Shown here piece by piece: positions 44,735 to 53,682 of a stretch of 64,000 nt of DNA. The first letter of the stretch is position 1. Each line of letters begins with the position of its first letter. The stretch is from Schlesneria paludicola DSM 18645 (GTDB taxonomy: Bacteria; Planctomycetota; Planctomycetia; Planctomycetales; Planctomycetaceae). A program made the position numbers and the translations under genes. The stretch covers positions 312,209 to 376,208 of the forward strand of contig NZ_JH636435.1 of NCBI RefSeq assembly GCF_000255655.1. Reading direction: 5' to 3'. The notes under the pieces were generated by a model. That model ran no database searches, had not been told where the DNA came from, and saw nothing but the letters and a program-made list of their open reading frames with translations.

Positions 44735-45919
44735 ATGGAACTTGGGCTGCAACTCGAATCGAAATCGACTAACACGACTGGCAACGTCGCGTCGGATTCT
44801 GCGCGGACGAACTCATCGAACGGCTCGGTGCGACCTGTCGCTCGATTCGCATTCGTTGACGGGCTACGGGGCTTCGCGGCGCTCGCAATCGTCGTGTTCC
44901 ATATCTGGTGGTACGAGCCCGATCCGCAGCCTGCACTTGAGTCTGCCCACTGGGTGATTGATGCCACATTTTTGCGCGTGCGTGGTGGTGTTCAGGTTCT
45001 GCTCGTCATCAGTGGTTTCGTGATTGCCTATACCCTGCGTCGAACGTGGGTGACGCCAGCCGAGGTTTTCTCGTTCATCGGCCGCAGACTGATCCGATTG
45101 GTGCCGACGTACTGGGTTGCGATTGCCAGTGTCATCCTGGTTGATGCCATCTGTCGCAATGCGTTGGGCCTCTCCTCTCCATTCGAGGGCGAGGTCACGG
45201 TCTCACGTGTTTCCGCGCACATGACATTCTTACAGGACGTGTTCGGGCATGATCCGTTGGGGGCGGGGATGTGGACGCTGTGCATTGAAATGCAGTTCTA
45301 TTTTGTCGCCGTGCTGGGGTTGGGATTCGCTCAACGCATCATGCCACGATCATCGACAAATGACCCGCGTCCATCTGCCGCCGGGTTAATGCTGGTGTTT
45401 GCGCCGGTGGCATTGATTTCACTATTCCATTGGCGATCAATGGAGAGCACCGACGTTTGGGTGACGCATTTCCTTTGGATGTTCTTCTTGGGAATGACCA
45501 CTTGGTGGAGTCTCGAAAAGACATTGCCCCGTCCCGTTTTCGCGGCCACAGTCGGCGTGGCGTTGGTGGAATTGTATTTCGATGCCGAATGGCGATACGA
45601 GAACACGGTCGCACTGGCAACCGCACTGTCGATCTTCGTTGCGGGGCGTCGTGATAAACTCGGCGTCTGGCTGAACTGGCCCTGGCTGCAACACATCGGA
45701 AAAATTTCGTACAGCCTGTACCTGATTCACTTTCCGGTTTGTCATTTATTGATGGCGACCGGGTGGAATTGGTATGGCAACGATCCCACATCAGTGCAAG
45801 CGATGATGGTTATGGCCGCAGCGTTCTTTGCAAGTCTGGTTGCGGGGCATCTGCTGTATGTCCTGGTCGAATCTCCCAGCGCCCGCTGGGCTGCCAAAAC
45901 AAAGGTCGCAATGACTTGA
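44735..45919 (+). CDS. membrane acyltransferase, acyltransferase-3 (OafA/YrhL) family
   Basis: This 394-aa polytopic membrane protein starts with the conserved FVDGLRGFAALAIVVFHIWW (catalytic His in the first helix). VQVLLVISGFVIAYTLRR, then RRLIRLVPTYWVAI, a GMWTLCIEMQFYFVAVLGL motif with the usual Glu and about ten hydrophobic segments follow. It ends with YSLYLIHFPVCHLL and a C-terminal VESPSARWAAK. The family transfers acetyl or other acyl groups to sugars of surface polysaccharides or antibiotics. It has no polysaccharide genes next to it. The first 35 residues are polar and not conserved, so the true start may be later. Confidence 0.9.
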   Translation: MELGLQLESKSTNTTGNVASDSARTNSSNGSVRPVARFAFVDGLRGFAALAIVVFHIWWYEPDPQPALESAHWVIDATFLRVRGGVQVLLVISGFVIAYTLRRTWVTPAEVFSFIGRRLIRLVPTYWVAIASVILVDAICRNALGLSSPFEGEVTVSRVSAHMTFLQDVFGHDPLGAGMWTLCIEMQFYFVAVLGLGFAQRIMPRSSTNDPRPSAAGLMLVFAPVALISLFHWRSMESTDVWVTHFLWMFFLGMTTWWSLEKTLPRPVFAATVGVALVELYFDAEWRYENTVALATALSIFVAGRRDKLGVWLNWPWLQHIGKISYSLYLIHFPVCHLLMATGWNWYGNDPTSVQAMMVMAAAFFASLVAGHLLYVLVESPSARWAAKTKVAMT

Positions 45920-45991
45920 TCGCGATCGTATCGCGCACTGCAGCTTCAATCTCACAAACGACGATTCATGACTGTGCTGGCATCACGACGT

Positions 45992-46927
45992 TCACGAATG
46001 AGGTTCAATCAGGTCGCGCAGATGGAAGTGATGTTTGCCGAGTTTGCCACCGTAATTTCCGGCCGTAATTCGAAGCACGTTCGGCATCATGGCAGCCGCA
46101 TGCAGACCGCGTCGCATGGCGGATTGCACGGATTGAAAATCGATACCGTCAATCACAATCTCGTAGACGGCCTGACAGTCGTCGGGAAGTTCCGTCGTCG
46201 TCAAAGTTCGTAATGTCGGACAGTACGCGTCGTTGGTGCTCGCTCGAAGTTTTGCATACTTGGAGCCGACTTTGCTTCCCGACCGCACGATCCCTCCGGG
46301 GAAGGGGAGCGCAATTCCAGTTCCCGTGCGGATTGCTGCGACCGCGGATTCGGTCGCGAGCAGAGTTGATGTGGCGTCGACGCCACAAATCAGGAGATTT
46401 CCCCCTGCGACACCGGTAACAGTCCCGAACCAATCCTCGCAGAGAAATTCTCCATCCATGACGGGGATTCGCCAGAACCGTCGCTGGTCGAATTTCTTTG
46501 ATTGCTGGAAGCCATCACCGAAATAGCGGATTGCCCCCCCGATGCGAATTCGCTTCTCTTTGGGACAATCGTCAATTCCGTTGTAGCAGGCGGTTGTAGG
46601 GCAGGTCAGCACACATTGTCCCACGCGGCTTTGCAGTGCTTTGGCAAGTCCATCCAGCGAAAAACCAAAGACCAGCACCGCGACACCAGGGCGACCGTCT
46701 GGGGTGTCACTCGGTGCCACAGTTCGCTCAATGGCCGCCTCAACATCGCATGCGATAACGCTCGTCGCGTTTCCACAAAGTTCAGTGGCGGCGATCTGTG
46801 CCCAGCGGTCAGTTGCGGCGGTGATCATCAGGCGTGCAGCCTTGATGGGAAACGCCTCGGCGAACGTGTCAACGATCTCGACTTGATTCAATAGCAGCGT
46901 TTGCGCGGCGATCGGCTGGGCAGTCAT
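45992..46927 (-). CDS. mch: methenyltetrahydromethanopterin cyclohydrolase
   Basis: This 311-aa enzyme of tetrahydromethanopterin-linked C1 transfer interconverts 5,10-methenyl- and 5-formyl-H4MPT. It shows the family blocks TELCGNATSVIACDVEAAIE, PDGRPGVAVLVFG, LTCPTTACYNGI, RIRIGGAIRYFGDG, FWRIPVMDGEFLCED and TGVAGGNLLICGVDA, with EIVIDGIDF near the end. ATG 46927 has GGCGG 6 bases upstream; an ATG two codons earlier is also possible. Planctomycetes are known to carry these archaeal-type C1 genes, used for formaldehyde oxidation in methylotrophs. No other H4MPT gene is in this window. Confidence 0.93.
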   Translation of the reverse strand: MTAQPIAAQTLLLNQVEIVDTFAEAFPIKAARLMITAATDRWAQIAATELCGNATSVIACDVEAAIERTVAPSDTPDGRPGVAVLVFGFSLDGLAKALQSRVGQCVLTCPTTACYNGIDDCPKEKRIRIGGAIRYFGDGFQQSKKFDQRRFWRIPVMDGEFLCEDWFGTVTGVAGGNLLICGVDATSTLLATESAVAAIRTGTGIALPFPGGIVRSGSKVGSKYAKLRASTNDAYCPTLRTLTTTELPDDCQAVYEIVIDGIDFQSVQSAMRRGLHAAAMMPNVLRITAGNYGGKLGKHHFHLRDLIEPHS

Positions 46928-47131
46928 ATACATCCGCCAGTGACTTTGAAACCTGATTCGTTCCGTAAAATGGTGCGTCCGATCCGCTGACTTTGCGAGG
47001 CAGGGCCGCGTCGAATCCACCTCTGGAATCGCGAGAAACCCGTCAATGACATTTTCATCAATGGGCGATTCGCGATACTATCGATGTTCATACAGCCTGG
47101 AAGGTCGAATGGAAAGAGTGGCTCAACAAAG

Positions 47132-47170
47132 CGGCAAAGCCTGCATTCCTTTTGGAAAGCAGGCTTTGCC
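47132..47170 (-). terminator. 12-bp hairpin downstream of the sigma-54 regulator
   Basis: GGCAAAGCCTGC / GCAGGCTTTGCC is perfectly paired with an inner TTCC/GGAA and TTTT loop. It lies in the 368-base gap between the regulator stop at 47296 and the mch start. On the minus strand only GCTTTGTT follows, a weak U-run. Confidence 0.6.
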
Positions 47171-47295
47171 AGGATACAGGATGTGTCAGTCCTCTCGAGG
47201 ACATTCGTCGTGACGCGAATGCTCTGATTTACTCCGCGGCGATCATGTCCGCGAGGCGGAACACGATACGCAAACCCGTTTCGTGTTCGCGGCGG

Positions 47296-48687
47296 TCAGG
47301 TCAGCAATTGCTTCTCAAAGCTGATTCCGTACTTCTTCATTTTCTTATAAAGCGTCGTACGATTGATGCCCAACGCATCCGCGGTGTCTTGACGATTCCA
47401 TCCGTGCGATTCGAGTGTTTCCAGGATCATCTCACGTTCAGGGGTCGCCAGAGCGGATTTAAGGTTGTTTCCGGCAACACCGTAGCGGCCTCCCAGATCT
47501 GCGAAATGATCGTCTCGGCGAAGCGCCTCTGGCAGATCATCTGGCTGAATGATGGTGTTCTTGGTCAGCACCACCGCACGTTCGACAACGTTCACCAGTT
47601 CGCGGACGTTACCAGGCCATTTGTAACGCTGCAGCAGTTCGACCGCTTCACGACTGAAGCCGGTCACAGGCTTTGTCGTTTGCTTCAGGAATTCTTGCAG
47701 ATAGTGCTCGGCCAGCAGCGGAATGTCACTGATTCGTTCTCGCAAAGGGGGCTGCATCATGGTGACAACGTTGATGCGGTAGTAAAGATCCTGTCGGAAC
47801 TCTCCTTTGCGTACTGCTTCTTCCAAATCCAGATTCGTCGCGAGAATCATCCGGATATCGACCTTGTGCGTTTTCGTGCCACCGACGGGCTCGAACTCGC
47901 GATCCTGCAGAACTCGCAACAGTTTCACCTGCAGGCTGGGTGACGCGGTGCCGATTTCGTCCAGGAAAATCGTCCCGCCATTGGCCTGCAGGAACTTGCC
48001 CATCTTGTCGTGATTCGCACCGGTGAAGGCCCCGGCGACATGTCCGAACAGTTCACTTTCGAGCAGTGAATCCGGCAGAGCCCCGCATGCGACCTCGACG
48101 AATGGTTTGTCTCGTCGATTGCTCATTTGGTGGATGGCACGAGCAGTCATCGTTTTTCCGGTACCCGACTCACCCAGAACCAGAACTGTGGTTCGCGTGT
48201 CGGCAACGCTTTCGATCAAGTCAAACATCTTCAACATGCGGTAATCGTGTCCGACGATGTTCCCCATGCCGAATCGCTGATTCAAAGCCTTTTTCAACTG
48301 TTTGTTTTCTGTGACGATTTGCTTCTGTCCGAGTGCTCGTCGGATGGAGAAGTTCAGTTCGTCTTCGATGATCGGCTTCGTCAGGTAGTCGAATGCTCCC
48401 AGTCGGATGGCATCAACGGCGCTTTCGATCGTCCCGAACCCTGTGAGCAGAATGACTTCGGTATCTGGCACTGCCCCACGAGCCCATTCGAGCAGATGGA
48501 ATCCATCCTCGTCGGGCAAGTTGACGTCGCAGACGACGGCATCGAAAGGAAACTCTTTCATCCGATCGATGGCTTCCTGACAGGTTGACGCGGTTTCGGT
48601 TCGATGACCGAGACTGCGAAGATAGTCCGCCATCGATTCCAACAATGGGCGATCGTCATCAACGACGAGGAGAGATCCTTGGGTCAT
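47296..48687 (-). CDS. NtrC-family sigma-54-dependent response regulator (second)
   Basis: This 463-aa protein has a receiver domain with DDD at 10-12, phospho-acceptor Asp54 ([12 protein letters not shown]) and Lys in TKPI. The AAA+ domain carries Walker A GESGTGKT, an intact GAFTGA ([12 protein letters not shown]), Walker [12 protein letters not shown] and [12 protein letters not shown]. The C-terminal Fis-type helix-turn-helix reads [24 protein letters not shown] 48687 is chosen where receiver homology starts; upstream codons in frame are not conserved. Unlike the regulator at 14.2 kb no histidine kinase adjoins it, so it is an orphan. It differs from the other regulator in the linker and in having canonical GAFTGA. 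Confidence 0.93.
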   Translation of the reverse strand: MTQGSLLVVDDDRPLLESMADYLRSLGHRTETASTCQEAIDRMKEFPFDAVVCDVNLPDEDGFHLLEWARGAVPDTEVILLTGFGTIESAVDAIRLGAFDYLTKPIIEDELNFSIRRALGQKQIVTENKQLKKALNQRFGMGNIVGHDYRMLKMFDLIESVADTRTTVLVLGESGTGKTMTARAIHQMSNRRDKPFVEVACGALPDSLLESELFGHVAGAFTGANHDKMGKFLQANGGTIFLDEIGTASPSLQVKLLRVLQDREFEPVGGTKTHKVDIRMILATNLDLEEAVRKGEFRQDLYYRINVVTMMQPPLRERISDIPLLAEHYLQEFLKQTTKPVTGFSREAVELLQRYKWPGNVRELVNVVERAVVLTKNTIIQPDDLPEALRRDDHFADLGGRYGVAGNNLKSALATPEREMILETLESHGWNRQDTADALGINRTTLYKKMKKYGISFEKQLLT

Positions 48688-49014
48688 AGCCTGTGCTTTA
48701 CGAATTGAGTCTCGAACCAGCCAGTAAATATTAATGGGCCGCCACGATCCGGATCTCGCAACGTTGACGTGACAACTCTGTGCGCAGAGTCGACCATCAA
48801 TCGGCGGGGGCGAATCGATGAGGCAGGGGGGTGTGGATTGTGCAACCTGCACCATCCACGGCACGCTGGGAGACAGTTCAAATCGAGGGTATGGCAAACA
48901 TAGGTCACGGTGGCGAGACGTCAACATGTTTGCCGAAGAATTGTTGCGAATCAGCATCAATCGCGACATGCGGCAAAGTCTAACTACGCCGCAATGCCGG
49001 AGATTCATTCCAGC

Positions 49015-49299
49015 TCACATCAACATGACGAGGCCCTCAATACCACGAATTGCGGCAAAGACATCAATGACTTGGCGCGAAGACTCCACCCAAGGTTCGA
49101 TTGTAACGGCAATGTGGCGTCCCCCCGCGGTTTCGCGCAAGGCGTAAGGGGCATCGAATTCCTGTTCAAGTGTGGCACGGACTGTTGCGACGACGCGCAA
49201 GGCAAAGTCGTCATTTGTTCGTCCAATTGCCTTGAACGAGAATCGTCCTGGGAATGCGTGCGTCGCGTCTAACAGTTCTTGCGGAGGGAGGTGGTTCAT
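49015..49299 (-). CDS. DUF493 (YbeD-like) family protein
   Basis: This 94-aa protein has the DUF493 signature FPGRFSFKAIGRTNDDF, then a helix, a RETAGGRHIAVTI strand and VESSRQVIDVFAAIRGIEGL. The family is an ACT-like ferredoxin fold, often called a regulatory protein for lipoate or related metabolism from gene neighbourhood in enterobacteria; function here is unproven. No ribosome site is evident ahead of ATG 49299. It is 328 bases upstream of the sigma-54 regulator on the same strand, possibly cotranscribed. Confidence 0.8.
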   Translation of the reverse strand: MNHLPPQELLDATHAFPGRFSFKAIGRTNDDFALRVVATVRATLEQEFDAPYALRETAGGRHIAVTIEPWVESSRQVIDVFAAIRGIEGLVMLM

Positions 49300-49530
49300 G
49301 ATTGTGCCGTCGTTTCAGTGCCAAACTTGTATATCGAATTGAAAATCGCCGCGTCACGAACAGGTGAGCACGCGCGGCCGTCATTCATCTTTCCAGCGGA
49401 ATGCGTTGCTGCCATCGCCAGTAAGCAGCCCAGTTCGATTTCGATCAATCGTCAATCGGATTATACTGCCCGCGTCAATCCGCCAAGGCTGACCGTCGGC
49501 GGCTCGTATTATCAAAGGATATCGTCTCGA

Positions 49531-50205
49531 ATGGAATCTCTCTGTGTTTATTGTGCCGGCCCCTTGTTCAACCAGTCCGAGCGAGACGAGATGACCTCGA
49601 TCGCCGATCGCCTCGTCGAACAAGGACATTCGGTGTACCTGCCGCATCGAGACGGAATGGAGTTTCGACTGGTCCGCGAAGTCTTGATGGAACGCGGGTG
49701 GGATCCCGCGATTGCAGGCCAGTTCTTGCACGAGGCCATCTTTGCGCTCGATATCTACCAGTTGGCGGTGGCCTGCGATGCCATGGTCTGGAACCTGAAT
49801 GGGCGAGTTCCAGATGAAGGTGCCGTTTCAGAAGCGGCAATCGCGTGGACGCTCGGTAAACCGCTCGTTGCGTATCAGGACGATGTACGCTCGATGATTG
49901 CCGGACGTATGAATCCGCTGCTTGTCGGGTTGGTCGAATTCACGACGGTAAGCTGTATCGCCGATCTTCCCGCCGCGTTGCATGCCGAAGTTCAACGGAC
50001 ACCAGCACGGCCGCTTAACTTCGATCGAGTTCCTGCCAAGCTTCAACTGGCGATCAATCGTGGTGAGCACCTCTGGAAGGCACTTCGTCGTGAGGGTGCC
50101 TATTGCGAGAATCAACTGATCGCCGATTGTGTCACTTTTCTCTTTGCGCCAACATCATCGCAACCTCCCTCGCATTTGACGCAATCGCGTACGAGTAATG
50201 CATAG
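49531..50205 (+). CDS. nucleoside 2-deoxyribosyltransferase-like protein
   Basis: This 224-aa protein has a Rossmann-like N-terminus (LCVYCAGPLFNQSERDEM, family signature Y-x-AGP-L/F). It has a central helix pair, DAMVWNLNGRVPDEGAVSEA (Asp/Glu nucleophile region of the NDT fold), GKPLVAYQDD and a GRMNPLLVGL segment. The family exchanges nucleobases between deoxynucleosides or hydrolyses nucleotides (as in DNPH1). The exact substrate is unknown. ATG 49531 has AAAGGA 11 bases upstream. In-frame codons before it look non-coding. It ends inside the G9-rich spacer shared with the next gene. Confidence 0.75.
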   Translation: MESLCVYCAGPLFNQSERDEMTSIADRLVEQGHSVYLPHRDGMEFRLVREVLMERGWDPAIAGQFLHEAIFALDIYQLAVACDAMVWNLNGRVPDEGAVSEAAIAWTLGKPLVAYQDDVRSMIAGRMNPLLVGLVEFTTVSCIADLPAALHAEVQRTPARPLNFDRVPAKLQLAINRGEHLWKALRREGAYCENQLIADCVTFLFAPTSSQPPSHLTQSRTSNA

Positions 50206-50245
50206 GGGGGGGGGCGGCTACTTCAAGTTGCGGATACCGATATTG

Positions 50246-50668
50246 ATGCCGCTCTTCTATCGCATCGCCGCTGACGGGCTTGTCATCGTGCACATGGCGT
50301 ACGCGCTGACGGTGGTGCTGGGGTTGCCTGCGATCTGGATCGGAATTGCGTTACATCACAAGTGGGTGCGCAATGTCTGGCTTCGCGTCGGGCACTTGTC
50401 GATGATCCTGATTGTCGTGGCTGAAGCGTGGGCGGATATTCCTTGCCCGCTCACGATTTGGGAGACTCAGTTGCGTGAACTGGCCCAGCAAGAGACGTAT
50501 CAAGGAGCGTTTGTCGCGAATCTGGTTCACGAGTATTTGTTCTATGATGCGCCCCGCTGGACATTCACACTGGCCTACACCTTGTTTGGTCTGCTCGTAC
50601 TGGCGTCATTCATTGTCGCGCCGCCGCGACTGAGAGAGGCGCCGGCGAAGTCGACGGACGCGTCATGA
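50246..50668 (+). CDS. DUF2784 membrane protein
   Basis: This 140-aa integral membrane protein has about four helices. It begins IAADGLVIVHMAYALTVVLG and has WADIPCPLTIWETQLRELA, the C-P-L-T-x-x-E motif of DUF2784. A final helix (FTLAYTLFGLLVLASFIVA) closes it. The ATG at 50246 fits the hydrophobic start; the ribosome site is weak. It begins 40 bases after the previous gene, separated by a run of nine G. It overlaps the convergent minus-strand gene by six bases. The function of DUF2784 is unknown. Confidence 0.8.
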   Translation: MPLFYRIAADGLVIVHMAYALTVVLGLPAIWIGIALHHKWVRNVWLRVGHLSMILIVVAEAWADIPCPLTIWETQLRELAQQETYQGAFVANLVHEYLFYDAPRWTFTLAYTLFGLLVLASFIVAPPRLREAPAKSTDAS

Positions 50669-51475
50669 TTCTGCGATGGCCTTCATCGAATCGAGACCGA
50701 TCTTGGCGACTTCAAGCGGATCTCGCGCCCACAAGGCTTCATTGAACAGCTCAAGCGATAGCCAGCGGTCGTAACCGATTTCCTTCAGCAGTCTGACCCA
50801 CTGCTTGAGGTCGAGATGGCCTTGCCCCGGCAGCACGCGGCTATGGTCGTGCTGTTCCAGTCGCGGTGGTGATGCGGGAGTGTCGTTGAAGTGGCTGATG
50901 GCGATCTGCTCGCCGCGGAGCAGACTTAGTGACGAGAACGAGCCTCCGCCGCGGAAGTTGTGAAATGGGTCGACGATGACCGTAGCCAGTGGGTGCTTCG
51001 ACAGCGTAATAATCTCAAGTGCCGCATCAATCGAATTAATCTGCTCGACGAATCCGAGATACTCAAACGCCGGCTTCACTCCAATCGACAAACCAATGTC
51101 CAGAAGTTCTGCGTAGTTGCGAGCGGCCAGTGCGACGTCCACTTTTCCTAAGGCAGGGCAAGCAATCGTGTAGCTCGCTCCAAGTGCGGCCGCATGCTCA
51201 AGCCGCCGTTTACACTCGTCTAAACCTTTGGAGTGCTCGTCCCCGGTCGTATCGCACCAACCACGCAAGTAAATCGTCGTTGGCAGTTCCAGACGCTGGT
51301 CGTCGAGCGCTTTGCGAATGTCAGACAATTTTCCGCCAGCGGCAAGGTACGGTTCGATATCATCGTGCCACAGTTCGATGGCAGAATATCCTGCCTGACC
51401 TGCGACTCGAATCTTTTCTAGCAATGGCGTGGGGCGGATGGTGCTGGAGTTCAGACAGTATTTGAAGGCTGGCAT
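50663..51475 (-). CDS. sugar-phosphate isomerase/epimerase-like TIM barrel
   Basis: This 270-aa protein of the xylose-isomerase-like (AP endonuclease 2) fold begins FKYCLNSSTIRPTPLLEKI. It shows GYSAIELWHDDI, KPAFEYLGF, TVIVDPFHNFRGGG (metal His/Asp), ISHFNDTPASPP and DRWLSLELFNEA, consistent with a divalent-metal site of His/Glu/Asp residues. ATG 51475 has GAGGA 7 bases upstream. Family members act as 3-keto-sugar or inosose isomerases; the substrate here is not evident. Its stop overlaps the DUF2784 stop (convergent, 6 bases). Confidence 0.82.
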   Translation of the reverse strand: MPAFKYCLNSSTIRPTPLLEKIRVAGQAGYSAIELWHDDIEPYLAAGGKLSDIRKALDDQRLELPTTIYLRGWCDTTGDEHSKGLDECKRRLEHAAALGASYTIACPALGKVDVALAARNYAELLDIGLSIGVKPAFEYLGFVEQINSIDAALEIITLSKHPLATVIVDPFHNFRGGGSFSSLSLLRGEQIAISHFNDTPASPPRLEQHDHSRVLPGQGHLDLKQWVRLLKEIGYDRWLSLELFNEALWARDPLEVAKIGLDSMKAIAES

Positions 51476-51564
51476 TGGTGGTTCCTCATGGTCAATCATC
51501 GATTGTCGAAACAAGCCCATCCACTGTAAAATTTCACAGGTCAAATGTCGAAGGAGGCACCGCA

Positions 51565-52137
51565 ATGCGATCTGCAATTCTTGTCGCACTGATTGTGGGC
51601 GTAGGGCAGCCCGCGTTCGCGCAGGTCGTTGTGCAGCAGCCGGTCGTCGGACAGACTGCGGTCAGCACAAGCGTCTCCGTCCCAGATCGCGGCAGCATGG
51701 TCCTTGGAGGTACCGCATCAGGGCAAATGGGGCGGACGCAAGGAGGCCCGCTACGATCGGGAGCCTCAAGCGGCACCGCATTCCAGTCGTCGTCAATGAC
51801 GACGACTGTGTTGATTCATGACATGCGGGCAATGGACGAAGCGTTGCTACGTTCTCGTTCAGCTGTGAATGACAATTCAAGTCGCAATGCGATTGTCGCA
51901 GAAATCCAGAAATCCCGTGGACCGCAGGCAATCCAGACGCCTGCGGCATTGCAGGCGGAGAAGGCGGCCAAGTTCGAGCAACTCGCCAGGAACGCCGAAA
52001 AGGCGGGGAAGCCTGGCGTTGCAAAGGTGTTCTGGCAGTCGGCAGCCAAGTGTGGTTCCGCCAGCGCAGAGAAGCGATTGGCGGAACTCAACCTGCCTGT
52101 ACCATTGTCGCCACTCACTTCAAGCCTCGGGCGATAG
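51565..52137 (+). CDS. small secreted Ala/Ser/Gln-rich protein
   Basis: This 190-aa exported protein has signal peptide MRSAILVALIVGVGQPAFA. It has a low-complexity Val/Gln/Ser/Gly region to about residue 85, then a helical half. That half contains SRNAIVAEIQKSRGPQAIQ and AEKAGKPGVAKVFWQSAAK, resembling a single TPR-like (Sel1-like) repeat pattern. AAGGAGG is 8 bases ahead of the ATG, fixing the start. Divergent from the TIM-barrel gene across 89 bases. No family is recognised. Confidence 0.7.
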   Translation: MRSAILVALIVGVGQPAFAQVVVQQPVVGQTAVSTSVSVPDRGSMVLGGTASGQMGRTQGGPLRSGASSGTAFQSSSMTTTVLIHDMRAMDEALLRSRSAVNDNSSRNAIVAEIQKSRGPQAIQTPAALQAEKAAKFEQLARNAEKAGKPGVAKVFWQSAAKCGSASAEKRLAELNLPVPLSPLTSSLGR

Positions 52138-52157
52138 CGAACTCGGCCATTGGGCCT

Positions 52158-52646
52158 TTATCGATTGATGAAGGCAACGTAGTAGAAGATCAATCCGGTA
52201 ACTGATGTGAGCACGAGATCGATCGTTGAGAGCCACCCCAGTGTCTTGTGCAGTCTGCTGTGCAGACATGGCGTTGGTGGATTGGGCATGCGTCGCAGCG
52301 CCAGGATGATTGTTGTGGCCCACAAGAACGGAGTGCTACCGGCAAAGCAGAGATGGATTCGCAGAACCTGCCGAATCAGTGCCAGTTGCTCGGTCGAAAT
52401 CGGCGGGCCCTTCTTGACAACTTGCATCCATCCCCCCTGGACGAAGTGCATATCAATTTCGAAGGCGAGCACAGCGACCAGCAAGGTGATGGCCAGGCCC
52501 AACTGTAAATTGCGGTGCAGGGTGTAGCGCCGGCGAACTTTGACCGAATAAAGGCTGAAAATCAGGACCGGCACGACCAGCACTAATGCGACGACAACAG
52601 CGTCGAGCATCAATGATGCATGATATCCCAGAAACCCGTCCTTCAT
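52158..52646 (-). CDS. DUF420 membrane protein
   Basis: This 162-aa protein has about four membrane helices, with conserved His/Arg pattern: HASLMLDAVVVALVLVVPVL, RRRYTLHRNLQLGLAITLLV, then HLCFAGSTPFLWATTIIL and HKTLGWLSTIDLVLTSVTGL. DUF420 proteins resemble haem-copper oxidase assembly factors (CtaM type). AAGGAG is 9 bases upstream of ATG 52646. It follows the LutA-like gene on the same strand after 154 bases. No cytochrome oxidase genes are nearby. Confidence 0.8.
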   Translation of the reverse strand: MKDGFLGYHASLMLDAVVVALVLVVPVLIFSLYSVKVRRRYTLHRNLQLGLAITLLVAVLAFEIDMHFVQGGWMQVVKKGPPISTEQLALIRQVLRIHLCFAGSTPFLWATTIILALRRMPNPPTPCLHSRLHKTLGWLSTIDLVLTSVTGLIFYYVAFINR

Positions 52647-52800
52647 CGGTTCTTCGCTCCTTCAAATGTGGATGAACGTCCGGACTATACGGAATTGGTC
52701 AAATTCGGGATATGACAGGTCTCGAGTACGGAACTCGATCTGCTGAAGCGAACTCTGAAATGGTGCGAAAGGATCTGCGCGAACGGTCGATCGGGCGGCG

Positions 52801-53565
52801 CTATGACGTCGAAACGGGGGAACCGAGTCCCTCTGCAAAGATTTCAGCAATATGCATGACACGAAGCTGCGATTTTTGACGATGGATCAAACCCGAGAGA
52901 TGCATGAGACAAGACATGTCGCCAGCCGTCAAGACTTCTGCGCCGGCCTGCTCATGATCGTGAATGCGGTCGAGCCCCATCATGCACGAAACGGCTTCCT
53001 CAGCGACGGCAAACGTGCCACCGAATCCGCAACATTCATCGACCCGCTTCAGCGGAACCAGCTCAATTCCAGCCAATCCGCCCAGAAGTTGCCCTGCCTT
53101 GTTGAACCTGTCGACCATCATTTCGCTGCTAGATCCCAAACGGAGTTCGCGCAGACCGTGGCAACTGTTATGGAGCCCGACGCGATGAGGAAAGCGACCT
53201 TCAATGGTTTTGATTTTCAAGACGTCGGTCAGAAACTCGCACAGTTCGAACGTTCGCGGCCTGACACTCAAATAGGCAGGGTCGTCGTGTAGCAGCTCTT
53301 CATAGTGCTGCCGCACCATCGCCGTGCAGCTTCCCGATGGGCAGACGACATATTCGTACTTTTGAAAAATGGAGACAAACTTTTGTGCCAAGGGGCGGGC
53401 GTCATCCACGCAGCCGGTATTTGCCATGGGCTGACCGCAGCAGGTTTGAGCCGCAGGGAACTCAACGTCACAACCATAGTGCTCAAGCACTTGTAAAGTT
53501 GCCATCGCAACTTGAGGGTACAGTTGATCAACGTAGCAAGGGATGAACAGTCCGAGTTGAGGCAT
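52801..53565 (-). CDS. LutA/YkgE-like (Fe-S)-binding oxidoreductase subunit
   Basis: This 254-aa protein has two CCG domains: GLFIPCYVDQLYPQVA...TCCGQPMANTGC, and VGLHNSCHGLRELRLG...DECCGFGGTFAV. They form the family's cofactor site and belong to the lactate-oxidation LutA or heterodisulfide-reductase-like group. ATG 53565 starts at the conserved beginning; an in-frame ATG 39 bases earlier is possible. LutB and LutC, its usual partners, are absent here, so this is a solitary subunit or acts with genes elsewhere. Confidence 0.85.
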   Translation of the reverse strand: MPQLGLFIPCYVDQLYPQVAMATLQVLEHYGCDVEFPAAQTCCGQPMANTGCVDDARPLAQKFVSIFQKYEYVVCPSGSCTAMVRQHYEELLHDDPAYLSVRPRTFELCEFLTDVLKIKTIEGRFPHRVGLHNSCHGLRELRLGSSSEMMVDRFNKAGQLLGGLAGIELVPLKRVDECCGFGGTFAVAEEAVSCMMGLDRIHDHEQAGAEVLTAGDMSCLMHLSGLIHRQKSQLRVMHIAEIFAEGLGSPVSTS

Positions 53566-53682
53566 GGTGTGTTTCGTGAAACCCGAGACCGATGGCTGAA
53601 TCATGACAACGTCTGTGCGTTTGCGAGCTCGTCAATCCAATTGTAGTCGGCCGCGTTGACGACAGCGACTCTGGACGCGGAA

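Noticed and set aside
49166-49185. TGGCACGGACTGTTGC, sigma-54-like
   Set aside because: GG-to-GC spacing is 13 instead of 12 and it lies inside the DUF493 gene in antisense.
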